A stretch of DNA of 64,000 bases, from contig CAUYUJ010005049.1 in NCBI GenBank assembly GCA_963575745.1, positions 1 through 64,000 of the forward strand, given 5' to 3'. Position 1 is the stretch's first letter, and the number at the start of each line of letters is the position of its first letter. The notes under the pieces were generated by a model, which did no database searches, had not been told where the DNA came from, and saw only the letters and a list, made by a program, of their open reading frames with translations. Of this stretch, positions 9,880-20,787 are shown piece after piece. The DNA is from Prorocentrum cordatum. Taxonomy: Eukaryota; Sar; Dinophyceae; Prorocentrales; Prorocentraceae. Position numbers and translations under genes: made by a program.

Positions 9880-11601
9880 AAACCAAAAAGTGTAAGTTTC
9901 AATTTATCCTGGACGAGTTAATCGAGCTCGACCAGATCAACGACGCAAGGAGACTACCAGCATGTTCTCCAGAAGTCGAATCTGGCGCGAAAGCGAGGCC
10001 AAATGATTTTGCCCAACTACTTGGAGGGGATCTTCAAGACCGGATGGACGTACTCATCTGGATCATCTTCTGCGTATCTGCAAGATATGTATATGTATAT
10101 ACATGTATTGGTCGGCTGCTCTACGAGGGTACGCACTCTCACTATGTGGGAGCTTCGACGTGCACTGAAATCGATGAAACTCTGGAGAGGTTAAGATGAG
10201 ATTGGGATCGTGGTGGAAATGGTCAAAGCATTTCTACTTGACTTTTCAATACAAGTTTAGTGAGGGCGCAATTGACCCGACCTGGATAGAGATAACGTTT
10301 TCGATGCTACCGAAGGCTGGTGACCTAAGCTTTCAGCAGAACTGGAGGCACGTCGAAATTTTGGGAATCTCATACAAACTCTTCGCGCGTCTACTGTACC
10401 ACCGCATTCGCGGCGAGTTGGACGCCCAACAATCAGACGACCAAATGGGATTTCGCTTTGAACGATCGGTGGATGAAGCTTTCATCGTATTCGAAACTGT
10501 GTGCGGCAAGTGCTTGTAATGGAATGTGCCTGTGGTGTTTGATCCTGGACATGAGCAAGGCCTTCGATCAAATTGAACTCCAACCGCTGCTAGACTCGTT
10601 CCAGAGCCAAGGCGTGGGAGAAAAATACATCGCAAAGTTACACGTTATCTATACAAACCAACGCGGGCGAGTTCGCGGTTCTCGTTGTTCTGAAATACAA
10701 AGGTGCGTCAATCAAAACGAGGCCCTGAGCCCATTGCTTTTTCAATGCGGGGTTCGAATCAGCACTTCGCAAATGTAAGGTCCGGGTAGATGAGAAAAAA
10801 ACGTTCTAATTGATAATGGGGGCGCCCAAAATAACAGATGCGCGGACGACACCATGATTGTCGCTGCATCACGTGCGGATCTCATCATAATGGCCACGGC
10901 GCTCAAAAAGGAACTTGCTAAACAAGGTCTCAGCCTGAACGCGGGAAATACACATGTATTTACGACAGTATGCGACATCAACGCGGGTTCGCTGGACGTT
11001 GGAGGCGAACCCGCGGACGTTCTGAACGGTGACATGGCCCACAAATATGTTGGAAGGAAGTTGTGCGGCAACCTACGTTCGAGGAGTACTTTTGAGGTTG
11101 GACATCGGGCTCAAAACAGCATGGATGGTATTCCATAAGCATCGCGACATCTTAATGGACAAACAACTAAGCATGTACTCCTGGATCAAGTTCCTCGGCA
11201 CAGTAATTACTCAGACGGTATTGTTTGGCCTCTCGTCTTCTGCAATGGCACGGTCGCAGTTGAGCTCACTGTGGTTCAACGGAGGATGTTCAAACAATCG
11301 TTGGTTGGATTCGCCTGGAAGACGAGCCGTAGGACAACACAATGCGGAGGATGAGGCTGAAAGTGTATGCTGCCCCAATACCATATCCCATGGAAGACTG
11401 GAGGGTCCCATTGCTACGACGACAGTACAGGCTGGCTCAGCGAGTAGGCACGATGGCAGACAGCTGGCCAAAAGCATTGCGTTGGCGCCCTCCTGCAACT
11501 TGCCCTGGGGCTGGACGATCGTGTGGACGACCCGGAGTGAGATAGGACGGCCACCCGACCGGACTGCCTGCTGCTGCCTGCTTCGGAGGGCCGAAACCTA
11601 G
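9880..11601 (+). pseudogene. LINE-B, reverse-transcriptase remnant of a different non-LTR lineage
   Basis: A series of plus-strand frames gives RT motifs in order: WELRRALKSMKL near 10147-10185, DEIGIVVEMVK near 10196-10230, an RT1/2 region (RHVEILGISYKLFARLLYHR) near 10345-10405, motif A ILDMSKAFDQIE near 10540-10575, motif B QNEALSPLLFQ near 10710-10740, motif C CADDTM near 10838-10856, then the thumb and tail (KHRDILMDKQLSMYSWIKF; VLFGLSSSAMARSQLSSL) to about 11270. A tail with MRRMRLKVYAAP and LLRRQYRLAQRV lies in another frame (11342-11470). The AFD motif A and DALSPLLF-like motif B differ from LINE-A and LINE-C. Several frameshifts; no endonuclease recognised. Confidence 0.75.
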
Positions 11602-12433
11602 ACGCGCAGGCCGCTGCCACCGCCTCGCGCTCAGCGATCGGGGAGGCCCCGATGAGCCCGCACCAAAGGTCACTCCAGCGAGGGGCCACTCTTGCGCGGC
11701 AGCAAATCTTCCTGTTTTTTTATTTGAGTTCCGCGCCCTGCCCGCCACGTTTAGCGAGGCACCCTACGGCAGAGGGGGGGCGCCAGCAGGCGGAACTCCT
11801 CGACGACGGCTGGGCGCCAAACCTTTTGCTCGCTCCCGCGCCAGCCAAGCCGCGCGCGACGGCGGAGCGCGGCGCTGCCGCGGGGGGGCCCGTCGCCGGC
11901 GGCCACCGCGGCGCTGCAGCGGCCCCGCGTGCTGGGGGCGCCCCTGCGGGAGCCGGCCCGCTGGCGCTGCTGCTGCTGCTGCTGCTGCTGCTCGTGGAGC
12001 GATCCACGGGGGGCAACGATGGGGGGGTGGCTGGCATTGGTTGGATTATAGAATCGGCTACAGAACTGACTTACCCCAAGATTTGTACTTCGCAGAGAAA
12101 GCCAAGAACAAATGCATAGAATGCTCCACAGATCTACATACGATTCTCCGCATTGTTGGTAGGTTCGACGGAAAGCCCAATTTTGGAGTAAATGAATTGT
12201 GTCGTCGATCCCATACTCGAATTGGGGGGGACGCGTGCGTCGCGATACATCACCGATGCATGTGCGACACGTCGCTGGCGAAATGTCGCCCCCTGGAATC
12301 GGAGATGCGTCGCCGACGCACTGGCGATGGGCCCCCAGGTAGTGAATCCCACGTTCCTGGGCAAGTTGAGGCCATCGGGCCCATATCGGCGATCAATGGG
12401 CGATTGGGGGTCGGTGAATCCGCCCCAATGCTC
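11602..12433. other. Non-coding spacer with short CTG repeat
   Basis: Contains a (CTG)n run near 11966-11993 and a CATCACCGATGCATG-type patch near 12245-12330 resembling the M9 interior. No gene recognised. Confidence 0.55.
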
Positions 12434-12593
12434 AAGTCGGGCATGTCCCCCGACAGGCGGATTTTGGACGACAAATCGAAAACACGCCAAACCATCTTCA
12501 ACACACAAAAAGAAAGATTCAAAACATGGCCCCCGGATATCTCATGTTCAAAAAATGTTGAAAATTCCTCCTGTAGAGGGACAGGCCCGACTT
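12434..12593. mobile_element. M1 TIR element, copy A
   Basis: Reads AAGTCGGGCATGTCCCCC then GACAGGCGGATTTT at the left, and the inverted counterpart AAAATTCCTCCTGTAGAGGG then ACAGGCCCGACTT at the right. The TIR is about 33 bp with a few mismatches. This is the best example of the family's ends. Confidence 0.88.
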
Positions 12594-12954
12594 ACCCCTA
12601 CACGTCGGTCGGAAGAACTAGGTAAAAACATGAAGTAGGAAGGCGGATTGAGTTGACTGGGTCCAGGCACCCCCTGAGAATAACAAAACACAGCAAAAGC
12701 GTGTCGATTCTTGAAGTAGGAAGGCGCTTGAAGTAGATAGGGATCTGAGAGTCCAAAAATACCTACTTTCAACGACCAGCGCGTATGCCTGTCTCCCCTT
12801 GCCGCTGCCCCAGATCAGCTCGGCCAGACGCGAGAGCGACCACAGGCAAGGAGTGACGTCTGGGGTGCGCGGCTCTCGGGGCCGCGGGAAGGCCGCATCG
12901 GAGCGCACAAGCCGCTGCTAGTGCATCGCATGCGGCCATCCAGGGTTGAGGTAA
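12594..12954. other. Spacer, no gene recognised
   Basis: Contains CTTGAAGTAG and a TACTTTCAACGACC motif that recurs in the arm of the foldback near 26950. No coding signal. Confidence 0.5.
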
Positions 12955-13300
12955 GTCGGGAGTGTCCCCCGACATGTCGAGCGAAGAGAACTGTGCTCAT
13001 GCACCGATCCTGGCAGGGCCCATCCTTGACCCAGGATCGGTGCATATGCCTTCCTGGCCAAGGTAGGAGGGCGTATGCACCGATCATGGGCTCAGGATGG
13101 GCCTGGCCAGAATCGGTGCATGTGCACAGTTTTGATTCTTCTACAGGGGGATTTTGGAGGATAAGTGAACAGTGAGTGAAAATATTCATACATAGTCAAC
13201 AATACTCAAAAATTCGCCCCATACCCAGACAATGTGCAAACATAGTCAATAAGACGCAACAAAAATGTCCCCCAGACTATTTTTTACTATTTTCCCCAGT
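12955..13300. mobile_element. M1 TIR element, copy F, split by a palindrome
   Basis: The left end GTCGGGAGTGTCCCCC (12955-12970) is cut. The expected continuation TACAGGGGGATTTTGG resumes at 13142, followed by M1-type interior (GTCCCCCAGACTATTTTTTA near 13267). The right TIR is missing or eroded. The intervening sequence is palindrome H1. Confidence 0.72.
12989..13131. repeat. Long palindrome H1 (foldback, about 70-bp arms)
   Basis: The left arm AACTGTGCTCATGCACCGAT returns inverted at the right as ATCGGTGCATGTGCACAGTT. The arms pair over about 70 bp with scattered mismatches and almost no loop (centre near 13060). As RNA it would fold into one long hairpin. Related to H2 (52303-52459) and H3 (27290-27705). 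Confidence 0.88.
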
Positions 13301-13464
13301 GGGCCCGCACCACAGGTTACCCCAGCAACAGGTCAACCTGACGTATAGCCACTCACATCGCAGGCCAGCGCGATGGCGCTGCTCCTGGAGCGATCAGCGC
13401 GGGGGACAGTGCGATGCAAGTCGAAGCCAAGACGAAGACAAAAACGGGTGATGATAAATCGATA

Positions 13465-13600
13465 CTCTCTGAGATCAGGCAACTCTGGCAGATGTCTCGG
13501 GCGCCGCGGCCTTCTCAGAGCGTTCCGGAAGGCCCCGAGAGCGTTCCAGAACGCTCTGGAACGGATTGATCCTCGTCCTAGCTCCGCCTGACGATGGCAG
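13465..13600. repeat. M13 dispersed repeat, copy 1
   Basis: Shares CTCGGGCGCCGCGGCCTTCT and following GTTCCGGAA/GCGTTCC motifs with about 24043-24140, and GATCCTCGTCCTAG-type sequence with 51139-51285. Inner GAACGCTC motifs are palindromic. Element ends not defined. Confidence 0.6.
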
Positions 13601-13756
13601 GCACGAGGCCCAGACCCCACCGAGTCATGACAAAAAACACGACGGAAGGTGCCTCCCCATTTTCAGTCTCCAGGGGCGCTTGCCGGGCCTCAGGGCCGTC
13701 AAGAAACGACTCCGCCCGAAACACGAGAGACTGGTCCCAGACGAAAAACCGATCAT

Positions 13757-14012
13757 CGGACCCTCGACCCCCGATCCCTCCGGACCCTCACCCGTCGGTC
13801 ATCGGACCCTCGATCCCCGATCCCTCCGGACCCTCGACGGTCATCGGCGGACCCTCGACCCCCGATCCCTCCGGACCCTCACCCGTCGGTCATCGGACCC
13901 TCGACCCCCGATCCCTCCGCACCCTCGACGGTCATCGGCGGACCCTCGACCCCCGATCCCTCCGGACCCTCGACGGTCATCGGCGGACCCTCGACCCCCG
14001 ATCCCCAGGAAG
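13757..14012. repeat. Minisatellite of about 45 bp built from a GACCCTCGACCCCCGATCCC block
   Basis: About five or six tandem units of CGGACCCTCGACCCCCGATC followed by CCTCCGGACCCTC and a GGTCATCGG spacer. Unit variants alternate ACCCGTCGGTCATC with GACGGTCATCGGC. Proline-rich frames across it are artefacts. Confidence 0.85.
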
Positions 14013-14057
14013 GCTGGCCGGTCGTCGGAGCCTCGAGCCCTCGGACCTCAGGATCAG

Positions 14058-14268
14058 GTCGGGCACGTCCCCCTACAGGCGGATTTTGGGCGAAAAATGC
14101 AAAATAGTCAAACCATACTTAATTTTCCCTGAAGAGCGAGAATACAGAATCGACAAAAACACAAACCCACACACAAAAAAACAAAAAACGACAACACATC
14201 CTCCCCTGACTATCCTTTGCGACTATTTGTGCATGTTCCCCCCTGTAGAGTGGAGGGACAGGCCCGAC
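14058..14268. mobile_element. M1 TIR element, copy D
   Basis: Runs from GTCGGGCACGTCCCCCTACA to GGGACAGGCCCGAC. The interior carries extra AC-rich sequence (near 14150-14200), making it longer (211 bp) than other copies. No target duplication found. Confidence 0.82.
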
Positions 14269-14383
14269 TGAAATCCAGGGATCCCTCGAACCCTCCGAAG
14301 GCCCTCGCCGAGCCCTCCCCGCTCCTCGCTTGAGGGGCTCGTTTTCCACCACCACCACCAAAAGTTGGAGACGGGGAGGGGGC

Positions 14384-14795
14384 CCTCCTCCTCTCCCCCT
14401 CCCCCTCCTCCTCCCCCTCGCCCCTCCTCCTCCTCCCCCCTCCCCCTCCCCCTCCCCCTCCTCCCTCCCCCTCCCCTCCCCCCCCTCCCCCTCCCCCTCC
14501 CCCTCCCCCCCCCTCCCCCTCCCCTCCCCCCTCCCCTCCCCCCCCCTCCCCCTCCCCTCCCCCTCCCCCTCCCCCTCCCCCTCCCCCTCCCCTCCCCCTC
14601 CCCTCCCCCTCCCCCTCCCTCCCCCTCCCCCTCCCCCTCCCCCTCCCCCTCCTCCCCCTCCTCCCCCTCTCCTCCTCCTCCTCCTCCTCCTCCTCCTCCC
14701 CTCCTCCTCCTCCTCCTCCTTCCTCCTCCTCCTCCTCCCTCCTCCTCCCCCTCCCCTCCCCCTCCCCCTCCCCCTCCCCCTCCCTTCCCCCTTTT
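14384..14795. repeat. CCCCCT/CTC polypyrimidine microsatellite at the LINE-C 3' end
   Basis: About 400 bp of CCCCCT and CTC units on the plus strand, so the LINE-C sense strand carries (GGGGGA)n. It lies directly beyond the LINE-C 3' end, where a retroposon tail would be expected. The many long open frames across it are repeat translations. Confidence 0.92.
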
Positions 14796-14862
14796 TACCG
14801 TTGGCGCTCTCACTGCTCCCTCGAACTGGGCTCGACAGGGCTGACTTGGGAAAAGAAGCAGA

Positions 14863-17800
14863 TTATACATGTTGGAGCCGCGACCACCATTCCCTTTCGG
14901 GAGACGGAGACTCTAGGGCCCACGGTTTTGAGACGTGCTTACCACGGGGCCACGGCAACTTCCCGCCAAGAAGCTGCGCCCTCTGTTGCCTGAAGATTTT
15001 GACGCACGGGGCCCCCAAGGCCCTGGCAGGGCCAGTGGTGTAGGCCCCGCACCGCAAACAGAAAACCACGGGCAAGCCTGACTCTATCACTTTGCAAACG
15101 TACAACTTGTGGGCGGGCTCAACCTCCAAATCTCTGATCTTTCTCAGAGCAGGCGTGAGGGCAGCGCACACACCCTTTGCTACTTTGGACCTGAATCCTT
15201 TCGCGCACCTGCTGCACCTCCACATGGGGCCGTTCCACAAAACGGCGCGAGAGCGCTTACTCGCAGCCCTGGGCGGGGCCCCCGAAAGCGCGACAGTGCG
15301 GTCCAGTTTCCCAAACAGCTCTTGGGCCTTTGGACATTCAACTAAGATGTTTGCTACTCCTAAGGCGACATCACTCCAGCCAGAGGACATGACTTCATAT
15401 CGGTGGATGTTCTCCAGCGTCATCGGATGGATCTTCGCCCCATCCTTGGCGAACTCATCAGCACGATCATTGCCTCTCTGGTGGCGAAGCGGGATCCCTG
15501 AAAGCTCCTCAGTGGTGTGGGCCTTGACTTTTTCCCAGCACCCATGTGGGATACGACTTCGCAAAAAAAGGGCCCGCCAAACTTCTGCAAGCGGAGTGTT
15601 GCCCGAGGTGGCCGAACATTTATCACTAGCAGACGCCAGGCTCTTGCGGCCCACATGAATCACAAAAGGGCGGTCAGGCTCCTCCCTCTCCGGGTCATCT
15701 CCAAGGTGGTTCAGAGCCTGAAGAAGCCCATAACACTCTCCGAAAACGGCGCTCTGAGGAAGGACACCAGGAACATTGCCATACACCGCAGAAACAAGTC
15801 CTCCTTCATCATTGACCGCCACCGCCGACCAACCTGCCCTGGCCACCTGCTCATACTTTCCTCCATAGCGCGACCCATCAGAATAGATGTGGACCGCCTT
15901 CGAGAAACGAAACTCGGAAATCGGGCCCTCAGGCCCAGCGTATCTGACTTCCCCACCCCAACTCGCGGGAACACCCCGTCTGGGCGAGGTAACCAAAGGT
16001 TCGTGAAGAAAGGATCCCCCTCCCCCGCTTCCAGTCCAGCCTCCACCCACTCTATCGGCATGTGCTCCTGCCTCAGCTCCTCAAAGTGCGGGCACTGGAA
16101 CACCCTGTGCCAGACGCTGTCTAGCGCCTGCGGGTTCCTGCAGAAAGGGCAAGTTGGCTCCACCTGGTATCTCCAGCGATGGAGATGCTGTGCCGTAACG
16201 AAGCTTCTAGTGAACGCCTGTTTGACGACACGCCTGAGGTGTTTCCCCTTGGAGCCATTCCAAAACGCGCGGGGCGGATCCGTCCAGAGACCTCCCTCCA
16301 GAATATCCTGTGCTCTAGGGTGTTCACTAGAGCTCAGGCACTTCTGCATAATCTCGGCCACAAGCTCCGTACCTAGATCCTTGAAGAGGTAGTTGGATAC
16401 CTGAACGTAGGGGATCTCCGTGAGCACAGATGGGGCCCCTGACCGCTTAGTAAACATACCTGGCCCACGAATGCTCCAAGACGCCTTGCCCATCCAGAGA
16501 AGCATGTCCCCCACAGGTCCCCACGATCTTGTGTCCCAAGAGGCCAGTTCACGCCGGTCCTGGTACTCTCGAACCACGTTGAGGATCCTATGGAGCTCCC
16601 CTATGGTGAGGCAATCTCCAGGTCTATGCATCAAATCAGAGGCCAGCCAAAACTCTTTCGCATAGCGTGTCATAGTCGCACAGGCGCGCTTCAAAGGGTC
16701 TCGTTGAGGTTCGAGCGCGAAGGCCAATTTGAGATCTGCTCCACAGCTCGAAAGTCCTAGTGCCTGCGGCCTGCGTCCGCAGGCGTCGAATCTCTCGGGG
16801 GTTCCAGCCCACCACCTCTTCGCCATAGGTAGTCGCAGGCTTTGCCCCGCAAAACCATATCTTAGCCCTGGAGCGTTTCTGATTTTATAAACTCATAATC
16901 TTATTGATCCTCCCCGATTGCTTCACCCGCCTCTCCCTCCTCTTCTGCTTCGCATGTTTGACACTCTTATGTTTGCCTGGGTTGAAATCCACGCCTAAAT
17001 TGACCAGCGATACATCATGCTGGCCTGCATACTGGGCGAGATTCAGCATGGCAATACGCACCAGATCCACGCTGGTGCCTGCGATACAGAACTTCTTCAT
17101 CGCGAAAGTCAGATTGAAGAGCTGAGAGAGGAGGTCTATCAGAAAAGCAAGGGCGGCAGCCAAGTTCCTGACGCACGTGACCATGTCTGCGCATCTTTCA
17201 TTTAGGCTGAAATCATCAACATGGACCGCCAACTCCGTCGAAAACCCCTGCTCCAGGAATATGTTTATCGTGGGAATGCAATAAACCTTCATTTCAAACG
17301 TAGCCGTACTGCTTCCAACGACAATCCCCTGATGTGGTAAAATCCCCTTGGGGCACCACTCCATCTAAATTGAGTATCCGCTCCCACGCATACGTGTGCA
17401 GTGCAAACCTTAAAGTGCACAACGGATACTGCCATTCTATCGCACTCTGCACAAGCTGGGGGTACTGCACGTGCTCGTGGCACTGAGTGAGGTCTGCAAG
17501 AAGGCTGAGCACGTGCTTGCGTTCTGCAGTCGCCAAGTCCCCTCGAACCTGCTGCCGCCACGCTGTGTCAACCGGCGACCTGCCTGCCCTCATGCTGAAC
17601 ACTCCCCAATCCTTCAACTTGTGCTCCCATCTCTCGCAATCTCTAGAATGCCACCTGGACACCAGCCTCACCGCGCTCTGGAAGAACCAAATCGGCCTCC
17701 TCCCCGAGACTGGCTTGCGAAAAAGGGCGAGGACCAGCTTCCTCATCCAGGTGGGCACCGCGCCCGCGACCGTCATAGCAGCCATAACCTGCTGGAAAAC

Positions 17801-19525
17801 ACCTAGCGCCTCGTCACAAAGCAGCATAAAGTGTCGAGGATGGAAACCATCCACAGCAATGGTGGCTCTGTTAAACGAACTGCTTAGGGCACGAATCTCC
17901 TCTATACTCGGGGGGTTCGGGATCACCATGTCTTTCGGCCAAATCACCTCCTTCTCCTCTATGGCATCCCCCCCCAAAGCTTTGCTCCACTTCACCTCCT
18001 CCTCCTCCAATTGACGAGTTAGACACGACGTGTGGTAGCCATCATCAGTGGGGTGGAGGTCCTGTTTACGATCGCTTGCCACCTTGGTGCACGCGCGCGC
18101 CCACTTGGCTCCACCTGCGAGGGCATCCGTGCACCAGTCGCTCCACTTGGCTGCCTTGTCCGACTTCTCTCGCGGCAGGCTCCGAGCGGCGACATGATCT
18201 GCGAACTGCTGCAGGGCTTTGAAAGTGTTCACAATCACATCTAGAAGCAGGATCTCGTAATGTACCCAAGAGCATCCAAGAGCCGCCTTCAGTAGGCCCA
18301 TCCAGGCCTCGCGTCCTCCAGGGTAGTGGTACCTGAAAATGCCTCCTGTCTCTGTAGCCCTATAGGTGGCCTTGAGGAGCTTTGTGAAGTAGTTAGCGTG
18401 AGTATAATATTTACCTGACTGCACCAAACTTGCGATTTCGTGGCATCTGCGTCCTAACCAGCGCAGCGCTCTATAAGGGCTTCTCGCGGGGCTCCTCCGA
18501 GCGCACAACAACTCCCCAAGAGGCACCTCCGAAGAATCATACGGCTGACCTCCTTTGAGACCTTCTGGAGTCTGTTGCAGAGTTCCCTCAAGTTCCCCCC
18601 GCGCTTTTGAACACCAGCTCCTATATACTTCGTCAAGTTCGCTCTGAAGTAGATTCACTTCCCCTCCCTGCGGTAGCCGGTATCCACCCTCAATCTTCAT
18701 GGGCCTCAGGAGGTGCTCAAGCCTGTCCTGCAGATCCTCATAGTCGGGCGCCTGCGGGGCGGGGCCTATGGGGAGGTCCACGGGCAGCTTCGCAAACTGA
18801 ATCATCCTCTGAACCCTGATGTCATCAACTCGAGTGTGAAACCGTACTGTTACAGGACGGTGAGGGAAAATGTCCGTGTTCGTGTCCGTGCTGGCATTCC
18901 GAATGGCATGTAGCATCGGCTTGCTGACAATAAAGAAATCATAGCATTTGCCTGGCGTTGTGTTGCAGCAGGTGACCATCGGATCTGGGATCAGAACCTG
19001 GCCATTCCACTTGCGCGGAGCGAAGGCTTCACGGACCAGGGACGGTTCCATGTTGAAGTCTGCGCCGATCACAAAAGGAAGAGAACGCTGCAAGATGTCA
19101 TGTCCAAGGATCTGCGCCATCTGCACATTCCTACGCGACAGACCCTCGCTGTCGTGGAAGTACGCACAGTACAGAGACATGATGCCAAGCTCTTTGCTGC
19201 GGAAGTATACGTGAATCAAGCGATGCGCTACAATATCATGTTGCTGCCGAGGGTCGCTCCAGGCATCGAGATGCGCACGAACAAAAATGGCTACTCCTGC
19301 CGAGCGCCCCATGGCTGTCGTGACCTCGCACTGAGTAAAGAATGTCTTCCAACCCAGCCTGCGCATCGCTTCCCTCGCCTCAAGAAGGCGTCGACCATGA
19401 AGCTTATGTTCTTGAACCAGTACTATGTGAGCCTCACTGAGCTTGATGAGGTTGGCTGCAGTCGTCCAGCAATTGCCGTTGACGGTGAGCACCTGCAGCC
19501 CCTCGGCGGCGGCAGCCGCCGGCAA
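14863..19525 (-). pseudogene. LINE-C ORF2 (endonuclease, reverse transcriptase, RNase H)
   Basis: The first long frame (19525-17294) holds an APE-type endonuclease: TVNGNCW, VLVQEHKL, IGADFNMEPS, YDFFIVS and FPHRPV. RT motifs follow (IAVDGFHPRHF; motif A LLADLTQCHEHV). A frameshift near 17345 leads to 17364-16885 with motif B (GIVVGSSTATFEMKVY) and intact motif C VHVDDF near 17217. Further shifts near 16885 and 16780 lead to 16826-15711 with a CPFC/H/C knuckle. Another, near 15960, leads to RNase H (YSDGSR, FGECYGL, GNDRADEFAK) and a C-terminal CLRC motif. The third RNase H Asp is replaced (HVGRKSL near 15648). No in-frame ATG precedes the endonuclease; the frame is open from 19597, overlapping ORF1. 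Confidence 0.85.
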
Positions 19526-19529
19526 GGTG

Positions 19530-20669
19530 TTACCCTCGCGATGGGCCTGCGGCCTGAGCCGCAGCCTCCGCAGCCGCTGCCTGATCGCCCTCGCTCTTCA
19601 GCTTCTTGTCCGCCTGGCTCGCCAGCGCCTCGTCTGCGACCCGTCGGCCCGCCAACGCCGCCGCGGCCATGGGGACATCAGCATCAGCGCGATGCTCCGC
19701 CGCCGCCGCCTCCTCGCGTGCTGCCGCCACGGGCTGCCCAGCTTCCGCGGTCTGCGGCGCGGCGCTGGTGGCGGCGGCCGCAGGTGGCGTCGTCCCACCG
19801 CGGGCGCGGATCTCCGCGGCGAAGCTCTCCATGGGTTGCCAGAGCTCCTGCATGAGACTCGGGGCAAGCCCCGTGCTGAGGAAGTTCATACCGTTGAGGA
19901 AGGCCTGCGCGTCCATCTGTCCGTTGGCGACCCCGAACTGGCTGAGCGCACCCACGGCCTGTCCTTTCCCCGCTGGCATCGGGTCGGGGAGCCCTGGAAG
20001 CGTCGTGTAGAGATCATACACCGCCTCTTGCGGCAGCCTGAGAGCCGCCACTTTATCTTCCAACTCCGCCTGCGTGGCCTTGGCTGCTTGAACCTCGGCC
20101 TGCAAAAGCGCCTTCTTGACCCCTAGGTCCTGAAACGCCTGCATCTGCTCCTGAACATAACGCGTCTGGGCCTCCAGCTGCTTCTGGGTTCTGTTCAGCT
20201 TGGCGAGCTGTGCCTGCTGCCGCTGGGACACTGTCTTCTCGCTGTCGCGCTCCTCACGCAACTTCTCCAGGACCGCCGCGATGGCCTCAGACGCTTCCAT
20301 CGTGGACTCCTCGTCCGCGCCAGTCTGCTTCGCCGCCAGCGCCTTCAATGAGTCCAGCGTGCCCTGCAGCTTCTGAATATGCTGTTTGTTTGACGTGTTG
20401 GGCTCCCTCGCCGCGCCTGAAGGCTGCTGTGCCTTACGCTGCGGTGTGGAGACCCCGCTGCCCGACGATGTCACCTCAGCTACCCAGTGAACGCCGCATC
20501 TCCAGCACCATTGGTCTTGTAAGCTGACTAGGGCGTGGCACCCTGGGCATGTCCACGAAAAAAATGACGGCGCCTGCGACATGGACTGAGCCTGGGGGGG
20601 GCGAGTCCTGCCCTTCCCCTGGCCCTGGCTCTTCTTGGCCTTGTCCTTGCCGCTGCCACCCTTGCCCAT
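19530..20669 (-). CDS. LINE-C ORF1 protein (zinc motif plus coiled coil), intact
   Basis: I place the start at the ATG at 20669 (GCAGCGATGGGC context), giving 379 aa; the frame is open further upstream but only through microsatellite. The N-terminus is basic and Gln-rich. A double CxxC (CPGC near residue 37, CWRC near 53) could bind zinc. A long Gln/Glu/Leu/Lys-rich stretch (about 95-205) should form a coiled coil. The tail is Ala-rich and ends in GPSRG. The layout matches retrotransposon ORF1 proteins that trimerise on element RNA, inferred from architecture alone. The stop TAA (19532-19530) lies inside the open ORF2 frame, which is +1 relative to ORF1. Confidence 0.8.
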   Translation of the reverse strand: MGKGGSGKDKAKKSQGQGKGRTRPPQAQSMSQAPSFFSWTCPGCHALVSLQDQWCWRCGVHWVAEVTSSGSGVSTPQRKAQQPSGAAREPNTSNKQHIQKLQGTLDSLKALAAKQTGADEESTMEASEAIAAVLEKLREERDSEKTVSQRQQAQLAKLNRTQKQLEAQTRYVQEQMQAFQDLGVKKALLQAEVQAAKATQAELEDKVAALRLPQEAVYDLYTTLPGLPDPMPAGKGQAVGALSQFGVANGQMDAQAFLNGMNFLSTGLAPSLMQELWQPMESFAAEIRARGGTTPPAAAATSAAPQTAEAGQPVAAAREEAAAAEHRADADVPMAAAALAGRRVADEALASQADKKLKSEGDQAAAAEAAAQAAGPSRG

Positions 20670-20742
20670 CGCTGCAGACGGTTCGGTGTGCTGGCAGCTC
20701 TGACCGTCGGGGCGGTGCTCCGAGCTGCGAAACAACCTGGCG

Positions 20743-20757
20743 CTGCGCCACCTCGAG
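20743..20757 (-). promoter_or_regulatory. Conserved 5'-leader box shared by LINE-C and LINE-D
   Basis: The 15 bases CTCGAGGTGGCGCAG (minus strand) occur identically in LINE-D at 39756-39770. In both, the box lies shortly after the SL relic and before ORF1. The proteins of the two elements are otherwise very different, so the shared box may be functional or a recombination trace. Confidence 0.6.
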
Positions 20758-20787
20758 CCCTTACCCCTCCAAATGGGAGGGGAATGG

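Noticed and set aside
15092-16392. Plus-strand frames of 188-291 codons opposite LINE-C ORF2
   Set aside because: Antisense shadows of the RT/RNase H coding strand.
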